Shown here one piece after another: positions 34,069-42,125 of a stretch of 61,946 bases of DNA. Every line of letters starts with the position of its first letter. Position 1 is the first letter of the stretch. A program made the translations under genes and the position numbers. Below the pieces are notes generated by a model that was given only the letters and a program-made list of their open reading frames with translations, ran no database searches and was not told where the DNA came from. This DNA is from an uncultured Clostridia bacterium (GTDB lineage Bacteria; Bacillota; Clostridia; Christensenellales; Borkfalkiaceae): contig CANRCK010000007.1 in assembly GCA_947629095.1 (NCBI GenBank), positions 1 through 61,946 on the forward strand. The letters run 5' to 3'.

Positions 34069-34853
34069 CACCCCAAAATTTTGAAGGAACGGGCGGCGTT
34101 TTCAACGGTTTTGAGCACCTGTATTGTTTTTTGCGAGGCTACGTCCCCCTCTATCTCAATAAAAAACCTGTATTCGCCCGGCTTTGACTTTATGGGGCGG
34201 GACTCGATTTTGGTCATATTCATTTGGCGGATGAGCGCAAGAAGGTCCAAAAGCTCGCCCGGTCTGTGGTTGCAGGTTGCCGAGAAAAATATTTTTTTGG
34301 AGTGTTTTACGCAAGATATATCCCCTCTTTTAACCAAAAGGAAGTGCGTGAGGTTGAGTTTTTCGTCGGCGACGTTCTCTTTTGAAAGCTCAAAGCCCTC
34401 CATTTTGGTGTGGGCGCCGACTATGCCCGCTTCGGTTTTGTCCTTTATGAGGGCGTAGCTTGCCGCCGTGGAAGTTGAGGCGATCAGCTCGGCGCGGGGA
34501 AAGTTGCGGGCAATGTATTCGCCGCACTGGGCAAGCGCCTGTCTGTGGGAATATATGCGCTTTATCTGCGATAAATCGGCTCCTTTGAGCGTGGCAAGGC
34601 GGTGGTCTATGCGCACCGTACATTCCTCCACCGCTATTATCCCCGGGGTGGTTTGGAGAAGGTCGATATTTTGCAACACGCCGCCGTTAAGGGTGTTTTC
34701 GATGGGCACGGCAATGTAGTCCACCTCGCCCTCCCTTAAAGCCCCGAAAAGCGCGGAAAAGTTTACATAGTCCCGCAAATCCGCGTCCTTTTTGAAGCTT
34801 TGCGCGGCAAGCTGGGAATAGCTGCCCTGCGGTCCGAGATAGCCTACGGTCAT
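34062..34853 (-). CDS. pheA: prephenate dehydratase
   Basis: Converts prephenate to phenylpyruvate in phenylalanine synthesis. The 263-residue monofunctional enzyme has a catalytic domain (about 1-175) with YLGPQGSYSQLAA and IPIENTLNGGV, plus a C-terminal ACT domain (about 185-263) with ESRPIKSKPGEYRFFIEI for phenylalanine feedback. The GALVTHT motif of the family reads GIVGAHT here. The start at 34853 lies two bases after the DAHP synthase stop. No chorismate mutase domain is fused. Confidence 0.93.
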   Translation of the reverse strand: MTVGYLGPQGSYSQLAAQSFKKDADLRDYVNFSALFGALREGEVDYIAVPIENTLNGGVLQNIDLLQTTPGIIAVEECTVRIDHRLATLKGADLSQIKRIYSHRQALAQCGEYIARNFPRAELIASTSTAASYALIKDKTEAGIVGAHTKMEGFELSKENVADEKLNLTHFLLVKRGDISCVKHSKKIFFSATCNHRPGELLDLLALIRQMNMTKIESRPIKSKPGEYRFFIEIEGDVASQKTIQVLKTVENAARSFKILGCY

Positions 34854-34855
34854 TT

Positions 34856-35881
34856 TTACACTTTCTCCGCTATGTCCATAAGAAGTCTTTCGGTGTCCTT
34901 CCAGCCGAGGCAGGGGTCGGTGATGGATTTGCCGTAGACAATATCCTCCGATTGGTTGCCCTCCTCGATGAAGCTCTCTATCATAAAGCCCTTTACTATC
35001 TTTTTGAAATCCCTGTCGTAGAGGCGGTTTTGCATAACCTCTTCGCAAATCCTTATCTGCTGCTTGTATTTTTTGCCGCTGTTGGAGTGGTTTGCGTCGA
35101 TTATTATGGCGGGATGCTTCAGCCCGGATTTTTCGTAGCCCTCGGCTACCTGCATAACCGTTTCGTAATGGAAGTTGGGAATGTCGTTGCCGTAGCCGTC
35201 GGAGGCGCCGCGGAGTATGGCGTGGGCGAGCGGATTGCCGTCCGTTTTAACCTGCCAGCCGTTCAGTTTGAAAACCTGACCGCTCTGGGCGGCGTAGATG
35301 CTGTTGAGAAGCACGAGAATGGAGCCGCTGGTGGGATTTTTTACGCCGACGGGAACGTCTATGCCGCTGGAAACGAGGCGGTGAAGCTGGTTTTCGCTGG
35401 AACGCGCGCCAACGGCAATGTAACTTAAAAGGTCCTCCACGTAATGTATGTTTGCGGGATAGAGCATTTCGTCCGCGGCGGCAAGACCGCTTGCGCCGAT
35501 TGCCTTTATATTAAGCTCCCGTATGGCGTAGATGCCCTTTAAGATGTCCTCCTTTTTGTTGGGGTCGGGCTGGGAGAACATACCCTTGTAGCCCACGCCC
35601 TTGGTGCGGGGCTTGTTGGTATAGATTCTGGGCACAAGAACGAGCTTGTCCTTTACCTTTTCGTTGAGCTTGCCGAGGCGCTCTACATAGTCCAGAACGG
35701 GCGCCTGCTCGTGCGCCGAACAGGGACCTACGATAACTATGAGTTTATCGGTGGTTTTACCGGTTATTACGTCGGTTACAAGCCTGTCGCGCTCGGCCTT
35801 TATCTTCTTTAAATTTTCGGGCATGGGCAGCGCCGCAACCACTTCTTCGGGGTCGGGTATCTTTATTTGCTTTTCGAACAT
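34856..35881 (-). CDS. aroF: 3-deoxy-7-phosphoheptulonate synthase (class I, AroFGH type)
   Basis: Joins erythrose 4-phosphate and phosphoenolpyruvate in the first step of the shikimate pathway. The 341-residue protein has GPCSAHEQAPVLDY near 51-64, PRIYTNKPRTKGVGYKG near 83-100, GARSSENQLHR and DANHSNSGK, all class-I signatures. It is a single-domain enzyme likely controlled by an aromatic amino acid. Pairing with pheA suggests phenylalanine. GGAGAGG precedes the ATG. Confidence 0.95.
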   Translation of the reverse strand: MFEKQIKIPDPEEVVAALPMPENLKKIKAERDRLVTDVITGKTTDKLIVIVGPCSAHEQAPVLDYVERLGKLNEKVKDKLVLVPRIYTNKPRTKGVGYKGMFSQPDPNKKEDILKGIYAIRELNIKAIGASGLAAADEMLYPANIHYVEDLLSYIAVGARSSENQLHRLVSSGIDVPVGVKNPTSGSILVLLNSIYAAQSGQVFKLNGWQVKTDGNPLAHAILRGASDGYGNDIPNFHYETVMQVAEGYEKSGLKHPAIIIDANHSNSGKKYKQQIRICEEVMQNRLYDRDFKKIVKGFMIESFIEEGNQSEDIVYGKSITDPCLGWKDTERLLMDIAEKV

Positions 35882-35899
35882 TTTCCTCTCCGTTAAAAT

Positions 35900-36385
35900 T
35901 TATATCTGTTTATTTTTTATCATTTTTATAAAGTCCGCGCGGATCTCTTCGGGCATATAGTCCGCATAGTCCTTTTGGAATTTAATGGAATTTTTTACGA
36001 GCGTGGAACTCACCTGTATATTTTGCTGCTCCGCGGGAATGTAGATTGTGATTATATCGGGCTTTAACTTTGCGTTGGCGAAGTAGTCGGCGTTTTCGTA
36101 CTCGAAGTCAACGGTGTTGCGGACCCCGCGCACGTAGAAGGGCGTTTGCTCCTTTTCAAGCAAGTCCACTGCCGCGCCGCCGAAAATTTCCACGCGGACG
36201 CGCTCGCCCTTGAACAGCGTTTGCAAAAGCTCCTTTCTCTCCTCTGCGGAGAGAAGGGGCTTTTTACCCGGGTTGACCATTACGGCAACAACCACTTCGT
36301 CAAAGATTTTAAGGCACTTTTCAACTACCGTTTTGTGCCCCGTTGTGGGCGGGTCGAAAGTGCCCGCAAATACGCATTTTTTCAT
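35900..36385 (-). CDS. coaD: phosphopantetheine adenylyltransferase
   Basis: Makes dephospho-CoA from 4'-phosphopantetheine and ATP, the fourth step of CoA synthesis. The 161-residue protein has the nucleotidyl-transferase motif GTFDPPTTGH at 8-17 and the C-terminal STLVKNSI, both canonical. The rsmD-coaD order is conserved in Firmicutes (ylbH-coaD). Confidence 0.96.
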   Translation of the reverse strand: MKKCVFAGTFDPPTTGHKTVVEKCLKIFDEVVVAVMVNPGKKPLLSAEERKELLQTLFKGERVRVEIFGGAAVDLLEKEQTPFYVRGVRNTVDFEYENADYFANAKLKPDIITIYIPAEQQNIQVSSTLVKNSIKFQKDYADYMPEEIRADFIKMIKNKQI

Positions 36386-36407
36386 TTTTGTAAATATATA
36401 TCTTGTT

Positions 36408-36944
36408 TTATTGATTTTTGAAAAAGCTCAGATAGGTTTTGCCGTATTTTCTTTCGTCATACATCTCAAGCCCCGCAACACCGCCCGAAAAGGGGCAATC
36501 CCGCTCGAGAACGGCTATGCCGCCCTCGTTCAAAAGACGGCGTTCGCCTATCTGGCAGAGCGCCTCCGCACCCGCCGAAAGCCTGTATGGCGGGTCGAGA
36601 AAAATTACGTCGTAGGCGGTTTTTGCGCCGCTTAAAAATAATTTATAGTCAAGAACGGTTATTTTGCAGTTGATTCCGCCGCCGAGCTTTGCAAGGTTTT
36701 TGCGGAGAACGGCTATGCTCTCCTTTGAGACGTCGTTGAAATGCACCTCTGCCGCCCCGCGGGAAATGCACTCCAACCCGAGGCTGCCGCTGCCGCAGAA
36801 TAGATCGAGCACGCGCGCGCCGGCAATATGCGCCGAAAGAATGTTGAAGAGGCTCTCCTTTACCCTGTCCGCCGTGGGACGGATATCCTTGCCCTTGAAT
36901 TCCGAAAGAACAAGCGAACGGTATTTGCCCGATATTATTCTCAT
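36408..36944 (-). CDS. rsmD: 16S rRNA (guanine(966)-N(2))-methyltransferase RsmD
   Basis: Methylates G966 of 16S rRNA. The 178-residue protein opens with RIISGKYRS and RPTADRVKESLFNIL, the family signature, then LDLFCGSGSLGLE near 46 (SAM binding) and the catalytic LDPPY near 116-120. It overlaps the upstream membrane protein gene by four bases and precedes coaD. Confidence 0.95.
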   Translation of the reverse strand: MRIISGKYRSLVLSEFKGKDIRPTADRVKESLFNILSAHIAGARVLDLFCGSGSLGLECISRGAAEVHFNDVSKESIAVLRKNLAKLGGGINCKITVLDYKLFLSGAKTAYDVIFLDPPYRLSAGAEALCQIGERRLLNEGGIAVLERDCPFSGGVAGLEMYDERKYGKTYLSFFKNQ

Positions 36945-37549
36945 TTGCCGCCGCTCACCGATTTCCAGCGTTCCTGCGCGGTTTGCAGCTTATTCCACTC
37001 CCTGTGCGCAAAAATAAGGTACGCAACGCCGTGGACGATGACGGGGAAGAGAACAAACAGAAGGTTGAGCCACTGAGATATGCCATTTACGAAGGAGAGA
37101 GGAATGCTCGCCCAGCCGAATGCGTAGCGGATGAGAAAATCGCAGAAGGTGTTGGGAAAGGCGCACTGGATAATCTGGACGATTATGTAGGGCACGCAGC
37201 TGATAAAGCCTATTGCAAAGCCCTTGTATGCCGAATACTCGCCCGTGCCGAACACCGCCTCCCTGTCCTTTGAGCCTATCTCCACCTTTTTGTCGTGGTT
37301 GAGAATTTTTCTTACGGAGGTTATGCCGTTCTGCCTGCCGAAAACTACGTACGAGCCGGCAAGGAACAGCTCGCCTATCACGAGCATAACTACCGAAAGC
37401 GCGATATCCTCCGTGCTGATGAGAGAGCTGGTCATTCCTATAAAGGTTACGCTGAGTATTATCTGCAGCATCAAAGGAAACGCCGCGCCAAGGAGCATAT
37501 CGCGCACCTCATACCAAAATGCAAGCCACTTTTCGTTTTTATTCTCCAA
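36941..37549 (-). CDS. integral membrane protein, unknown function
   Basis: A protein of about 202 residues with five or six hydrophobic segments and a charged C-terminus (REWNKLQTAQERW). The proposed start is TTG at 37549, with GGGGGA about nine bases upstream; it overlaps the end of the folate cyclo-ligase gene. An in-frame start at 37609 would lie deep inside that gene. No family is recognised. It sits in the alr to pheA operon between the cyclo-ligase and rsmD. Confidence 0.7.
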   Translation of the reverse strand: MENKNEKWLAFWYEVRDMLLGAAFPLMLQIILSVTFIGMTSSLISTEDIALSVVMLVIGELFLAGSYVVFGRQNGITSVRKILNHDKKVEIGSKDREAVFGTGEYSAYKGFAIGFISCVPYIIVQIIQCAFPNTFCDFLIRYAFGWASIPLSFVNGISQWLNLLFVLFPVIVHGVAYLIFAHREWNKLQTAQERWKSVSGGK

Positions 37550-38072
37550 AATCGTATATCCCCCTTTCGCAAATGTATTTATCGAGAGGAACGTCGTGCG
37601 GCTCCTCATTGAATTCTTCTATTTGAAAACCGTACCCCAAACCGACTTTTAGAGTGGCTTTGCCGCAAAGATATCTGTCGTAATATCCTCCACCGTAGCC
37701 CAAACGGAACCCACGGGGATTTACGCACAGAAGGGGCGCGACTGTGACGTCGATTCCGCCCGAAAAGGCTTGTCCCTCAGGCTCCGGAATGCCGTTAAAT
37801 CCTTCCGTCAGGCTGCCGCCGAAGTACGGGACGGCAACCATGCTCTGCCCCTCGACCCGCGGCAGATACACCCTTTTGCCCCTGCGCAGAAGTTCGCCGA
37901 TTATAAGGTCGGTGCGCGCCTCGGTGGAAAAGGAACTGTATATAAAAAAGCTGTCGTATTTTCCGAACGCCGCAAAAAAGGTTTCAAAAATTACGATATC
38001 GGCTTGCGAACGGAGAATTTGACCGAAGTATTTGCGCTTTATTTTCATTTTATAGCGGATATCACTCTTCAT
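37539..38072 (-). CDS. 5-formyltetrahydrofolate cyclo-ligase
   Basis: Converts 5-formyl-THF to 5,10-methenyl-THF using ATP. The 177-residue protein has YLPRVEGQSM, the GIPEPEG substrate segment and the signature NPRGFRLGYGGGYYDRYL near 122-139. The chosen ATG at 38072 has GGAG seven bases upstream and overlaps the end of alr; a second ATG lies eight codons on. Confidence 0.93.
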   Translation of the reverse strand: MKSDIRYKMKIKRKYFGQILRSQADIVIFETFFAAFGKYDSFFIYSSFSTEARTDLIIGELLRRGKRVYLPRVEGQSMVAVPYFGGSLTEGFNGIPEPEGQAFSGGIDVTVAPLLCVNPRGFRLGYGGGYYDRYLCGKATLKVGLGYGFQIEEFNEEPHDVPLDKYICERGIYDFGE

Positions 38073-39033
38073 ATACAATCTCCGCGCGCCGCGTTGCGCC
38101 GCAGAGCACCTCGTAACTTATAGTGCCGTTTTGACCCGCAACCAGAGACGCGTCGGATAAAACGGGCTTTAAATCGCCGCCGCCGCGGGCGATAAAGGAG
38201 TCCATACAGAGGTTTGAAACGCCCAAGGGCGTTTTGCGGGGAAAGCCGTCGGCATAGCCCAGCCGGTATGCGGTGAGCGAGTTATATTTTTTTGTAGCTT
38301 CGGCATAGCCCGCGCCATCCCCGAAAACCCGAGTGGTCTGGACCTTTCGGGCATAAATTTTTAATATCGGCTTGACCTTTGCCTTGAAACCCGCGGGCGG
38401 GTAGCCGTAGAGAAGTATCCCCGCACGCGCGCCGTCCTTTAAATATTCCTCCCCCGCCAGAATTCCGCCGCTTGCCGCCAGATGGGCGCACGCGCCCGGG
38501 ATTTGGGATTTTACAATCCTCTCCGCACAGTTGAAAGCGGCAAGCTGCGCAGAGCGCGCCCTTTGGTTCTGCGGAGCGTACAGATGGGAATAGACGCCCT
38601 GCACAAAGTTTAAATCCAGCGCGCCGAGAACGGATTCGAGCTCATCTATGTTGCAACCGAAGCGGTTCATGCCCGTGTTGACCTTTATATGGCAGTTTAG
38701 ACCGCGCGCCAAACGGGCGGTGCGCACAGAGTTGACCGTTACCGTGAGATTATAGTAGCGGGCGCGGAGAACGTCGTCCTCGCCGAGGGGCGGGGTTAAA
38801 ACGAGAATGGGTTTTGTTATGCCGGCAAGGCGGAGACTTGCGCCCTCGTCCGTGATTGCAACGCAAAAACCGTCGACTATATCCTCTGTTGCGAGCGCAA
38901 TCTGCGGGGCGCCGTGGCCGTAGGCGTTTGCCTTTACAACGGCGTAGAACGCCCTTTTGCCGAGAATATCGCGCACATAAAGCGCATTGTGCCTGAGCTT
39001 TTTTAAATTTACTACGGCAAGAGTTTTTTGCAT
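38062..39033 (-). CDS. alr: alanine racemase
   Basis: A PLP enzyme interconverting L- and D-alanine for peptidoglycan. The 323-residue protein is shorter than the usual 360-390. The PLP lysine lies in VKANAYGHG near 37-45, and the second catalytic region GYADGFPRKTP near 255 is present. The shortening falls in the C-terminal beta domain. The ATG at 39033 has only a weak ribosome-binding site; a GTG at 39060 is an alternative. It heads the operon running to pheA. Confidence 0.9.
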   Translation of the reverse strand: MQKTLAVVNLKKLRHNALYVRDILGKRAFYAVVKANAYGHGAPQIALATEDIVDGFCVAITDEGASLRLAGITKPILVLTPPLGEDDVLRARYYNLTVTVNSVRTARLARGLNCHIKVNTGMNRFGCNIDELESVLGALDLNFVQGVYSHLYAPQNQRARSAQLAAFNCAERIVKSQIPGACAHLAASGGILAGEEYLKDGARAGILLYGYPPAGFKAKVKPILKIYARKVQTTRVFGDGAGYAEATKKYNSLTAYRLGYADGFPRKTPLGVSNLCMDSFIARGGGDLKPVLSDASLVAGQNGTISYEVLCGATRRAEIVYEE

Positions 39034-39088
39034 ACTAAAAATATATGCCGCCCCTGCCACGGGCTGTTACGCGCGGGATATTACTGCA

Positions 39089-39118
39089 ATTATAGTATAA
39101 CGCCTTTGAATTTGTCAA
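39089..39118 (-). promoter_or_regulatory. promoter of the alr operon
   Basis: On the minus strand TTGACA, 18 bases, TATAAT. It overlaps the tail of the upstream terminator. It probably drives alr, the cyclo-ligase, the membrane protein, rsmD, coaD, the DAHP synthase and pheA. Confidence 0.78.
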
Positions 39119-39151
39119 ATAAAATAAGCCCCTCCGCCGGCGCGGAGAGGC
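39119..39151 (-). terminator. terminator of the Wzz-like gene
   Basis: A G+C-rich imperfect stem (GCCCCTCCGC/GCGGAGAGGC) is followed on the minus strand by TTATTTTATTT. Confidence 0.75.
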
Positions 39152-39166
39152 ATTTGCGTGATTGAA

Positions 39167-40462
39167 CTATTCCTGTTGAACGCCGTCTGCGGAGGGCGCT
39201 TGTTGCACGTTTGACGAACGGCGCTTTTTGAGGCCTATGAAGAATGAGACCGCGGCCGCAACTATTACGCCGACTATAAGGCTTATTAGGATGCAGACTA
39301 TTATATTTATTCCGCCGCTCATTATCAGGGCGCCGTCGTAGGTGACGAGCGAATATTGGCTGTAGTAGGCGGAGAGCGTGGCTTCGTACTCGTCCGTGAG
39401 CGCGGCAAGCTCATCCTTTAACGCGGCGAGCTGTTGGGCAAACTCCGCGCTGCCCTCAGCCGGGGTTGTGACGTCGGGAACGGGAGAGCCTATATCGCCG
39501 TACTTTTCAACATAATCCCTATAAAGGTCGGCTTCGCGCCTGAGCGAGGTGATTTCGGCGGCAAGCTCCTCCACCCTCTCCGTGGGCTGGAAAATTCCGC
39601 CGTTATTCCCCGCCGCGTTGCCGTAGATTCTCTCTATCTCCTCCTGCTTGTACTCTATTTCGCGCGTTACGGAAGCATAGAGCTTTGAATACTTGGAGTA
39701 AACTTCCTCAACGTTATGAACGTAGAGATTTTCGCGCAGGTCAGCGTCGGCAATTTCCAGCTTGCTGCCAAACCGCTTGATTTTGCCGAGCAAAGCTATG
39801 CTGGAGCTGTTGCCCGTTGACGTTACGAGAAGGTCGGTGCCCTCCTGCAAATGGTTGAGCTGGTTCTTTAATACGAGGATATTGTCCTCGTAAAAATTGC
39901 TGAGACCGTAGTCGGAAAGGTATGCGTCCTGCTCGCCCGAAAGACCCAAAAGATAATTCACGGGCATTTTTACAAGTTCGTCTATAAAGTCCGAAGCCTG
40001 ATTTGAATCGGAAAAGTACTTGGAGTTTACGCTGACTATATAGGACATTTCTATATTTTCGGACGTAATCTGGTTGGTGGAACGCGTGATGCTTATTTCA
40101 CGGTTGCGATACATGGTGGAAATATCTATATCCTTGAACGCCTCGTCCGCCGCCTTTGCGCTTACAAGATTTTCGCGGGAAATTATGTCGCGATAGTCAA
40201 AGGGCGAATTGTCGGGGAACACGGGATTGAGATTGTCGCTGCCCGGTATGCTGATTGTAAAAATACGCGTATACTCGGCGTTTGCTGCGTTGTATCCGAA
40301 ATAAAGCCCCAGCGTGCCGCCTATTGTGATTATTGCCGCTATTATAAGGGCAAGCCACTTTTGGGAAAATATAACCCTTAAAATTTCACGGACGGTTAAA
40401 CCGTCCCTCTCTTCTTCGTCCATTTGGTCCTCCGGAAAATTTTGATTTTCATTTTCCCCCAT
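39167..40462 (-). CDS. Wzz/chain-length-determinant-like membrane protein
   Basis: A 431-residue protein with two membrane helices (about 30-50 and 385-407) flanking a large extracytoplasmic coiled-coil region. This is the layout of polysaccharide co-polymerases (Wzz, YveK/CapA type). Short cytoplasmic ends follow, Pro/Gln-rich at the C-terminus. No tyrosine kinase, flippase or glycosyltransferase is nearby, so the partner is unknown. The ATG at 40462 with GGGGGAAAATT upstream is chosen over a GTG at 40480. Confidence 0.75.
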   Translation of the reverse strand: MGENENQNFPEDQMDEEERDGLTVREILRVIFSQKWLALIIAAIITIGGTLGLYFGYNAANAEYTRIFTISIPGSDNLNPVFPDNSPFDYRDIISRENLVSAKAADEAFKDIDISTMYRNREISITRSTNQITSENIEMSYIVSVNSKYFSDSNQASDFIDELVKMPVNYLLGLSGEQDAYLSDYGLSNFYEDNILVLKNQLNHLQEGTDLLVTSTGNSSSIALLGKIKRFGSKLEIADADLRENLYVHNVEEVYSKYSKLYASVTREIEYKQEEIERIYGNAAGNNGGIFQPTERVEELAAEITSLRREADLYRDYVEKYGDIGSPVPDVTTPAEGSAEFAQQLAALKDELAALTDEYEATLSAYYSQYSLVTYDGALIMSGGINIIVCILISLIVGVIVAAAVSFFIGLKKRRSSNVQQAPSADGVQQE

Positions 40463-40509
40463 AATTTTCCCCCATAACACCTGTCATTAATCAAGCATTA
40501 AATAAAATA

Positions 40510-41526
40510 TCAGTCGTCCGTTGCAAGTTTTTCGCACAGGGCGTAGTCAGAAAGTATGGCGCCGCCGCCGATTACCGCGGCAAGGGACGGTTCTTCGGGC
40601 ATATTGACGGGTATGCCGAGCTTTTCGCCGATGTATTCGGCAAGCCCATCCATCTTCATTAAACCGCCCGAGAGATATATGCCGCCGCGCATAACCGCGG
40701 ACGCAACGTCGGGCTGGAGCTTGGAGATCACAAGCTGAACGTATTCGAGAATTTTATCGATATACGCCGTGATTATTGGCAGAAGCTGCCCCGAATTTAC
40801 GGCAACAGACGCCGGCGCGCCCGTCTTTACCTCCCTGCCGTCCGCCACCATCATCTTGTTGTCGTCGTGGAGAAGGCTGCCTACGGAATTCTTTAACCGT
40901 TCGGCGGTGAGCGCGCCCACTTTAAAGCCGGAGCTTTCGGCAAGCTCGTCGATGAGGTGCACGTCTATGTTGCTGCCGCCGAGGTTGATATTCAAGCCGG
41001 AAATCATTCCGTCCTGCGAAAAGGCGGCTATATTTGTTATTGTAGCACCTATATCAAGCGAAAACATAGGAGTGCTTTCGCCTATTACAACGTTGTGCCC
41101 GAGGACTGCGGCGTACGGGGTGAGCGTGAAGTGGATAAGCTCTATCCCGCAGGCGTCGGCAAGGCGGGCGTATTTTGCCTTTAAAGCTTCCTTTGCGCCG
41201 CACGGAAGTATGAACATAACCTCGGCGTGGCGGGCTTTGCGGACGGGAATTTCTATTTTTTCAAGAAAATAAGTTAAAAGGTGCGCCGCCAAATTTTCGT
41301 GGACGATATCGCCCTCGAATACGGGATTGATTATTTTTGTGTTGACCGCAGACCTGCCGGCAAGGGCGCGGGCTTTGTCGCCGTAGGCTTTGATGCCGAG
41401 CTTTTTTTCGCCTGCCTCCTCGTATTCCTCAACGGCAAGACAGGTTGCCTCGGTGAGAACTACTCCGCAACCCGGCATATAAATTTTTGTCGTTGACGAA
41501 CCGAAATCTATTACAAGTTTTTTCAT
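40510..41526 (-). CDS. divergent MreB/Mbl-like actin family protein
   Basis: A 338-residue protein of the actin/Hsp70 ATPase fold. Phosphate-1 reads DFGSSTTKIYM at 7-17, phosphate-2 DIGATITNIAAF near 152 (MreB normally has DIGGGT), and the adenosine motif YLSGGLMKMDGL near 290. The differences suggest altered nucleotide handling or a distinct actin. There is no mreC or mreD next to it. Position between maf and the Wzz-like gene recalls the maf-mreB order of Bacillus. It overlaps maf by ATGA. Confidence 0.78.
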   Translation of the reverse strand: MKKLVIDFGSSTTKIYMPGCGVVLTEATCLAVEEYEEAGEKKLGIKAYGDKARALAGRSAVNTKIINPVFEGDIVHENLAAHLLTYFLEKIEIPVRKARHAEVMFILPCGAKEALKAKYARLADACGIELIHFTLTPYAAVLGHNVVIGESTPMFSLDIGATITNIAAFSQDGMISGLNINLGGSNIDVHLIDELAESSGFKVGALTAERLKNSVGSLLHDDNKMMVADGREVKTGAPASVAVNSGQLLPIITAYIDKILEYVQLVISKLQPDVASAVMRGGIYLSGGLMKMDGLAEYIGEKLGIPVNMPEEPSLAAVIGGGAILSDYALCEKLATDD

Positions 41527-42080
41527 AAGTCCTCATTAACCTTCATAAGAAGTTTTTTTGTGAGAGGCACGGGAAGCCCCACTACGTTGGTGTAGTTGCC
41601 GAAGTACTCCTTTACCAGACCGCCGTCCTGTATGCCGTAGCTGCCGGCTTTATCCAGCGGGGAGCCGCTGTCAACGTAAATTTTTATAAAATCGTCCGAA
41701 AGAACGTTGAACTTTACTTCCGTTTTGTCGAAGTCCACAACTTTTGAAAACCTGTTGCGGACGCACACCGCAGTTATTACGAAGTGGGTTTTGCCGGAGA
41801 GCTTTTTTAGCGTGCGGGTTGCGTCGTCCCTGTTTTTGGGCTTGCCCAACACCTCTTTGCCGAAAACGACTACGGTGTCGCACCCGATGACCGTTGCCGA
41901 AGGGTTCTTTTGGAACACCTCGTCGCACTTGCTTTCGGCAAGGGCGCAAGCCATTTGCTCGGGAAACAGGGAGAGATTCACTTTTTCGGGATTTTGGGCG
42001 GGAATTACATCAAACTCGGGGAGAATTTGCTTTAATAATTCCCTGCGCCGCGGCGACGCGCTGGCTAAAATATATTTCAT
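41523..42080 (-). CDS. maf: Maf family nucleoside triphosphate pyrophosphatase
   Basis: Hydrolyses non-canonical nucleotides such as dTTP/UTP-type or modified NTPs and is linked with septum inhibition. The 185-residue protein has the signature LASASPRRRELL at 5-16, the catalytic Asp in GCDTVV near 67-72, and SYGIQDGG near 148. It is followed by the MreB-like gene with a four-base overlap. Confidence 0.94.
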   Translation of the reverse strand: MKYILASASPRRRELLKQILPEFDVIPAQNPEKVNLSLFPEQMACALAESKCDEVFQKNPSATVIGCDTVVVFGKEVLGKPKNRDDATRTLKKLSGKTHFVITAVCVRNRFSKVVDFDKTEVKFNVLSDDFIKIYVDSGSPLDKAGSYGIQDGGLVKEYFGNYTNVVGLPVPLTKKLLMKVNEDL

Positions 42081-42095
42081 ACGCCTTTTATTTTA

Positions 42096-42118
42096 AATGC
42101 CGTCCGTTTGGGACGGCA
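42096..42118 (-). terminator. hairpin after ppx
   Basis: A 9-bp stem (ATGCCGTCC/GGGACGGCAT) with loop GTTT. On the minus strand it is followed by an A/T-rich stretch without a pure T run. Confidence 0.6.
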
Positions 42119-42125
42119 TAGACTT

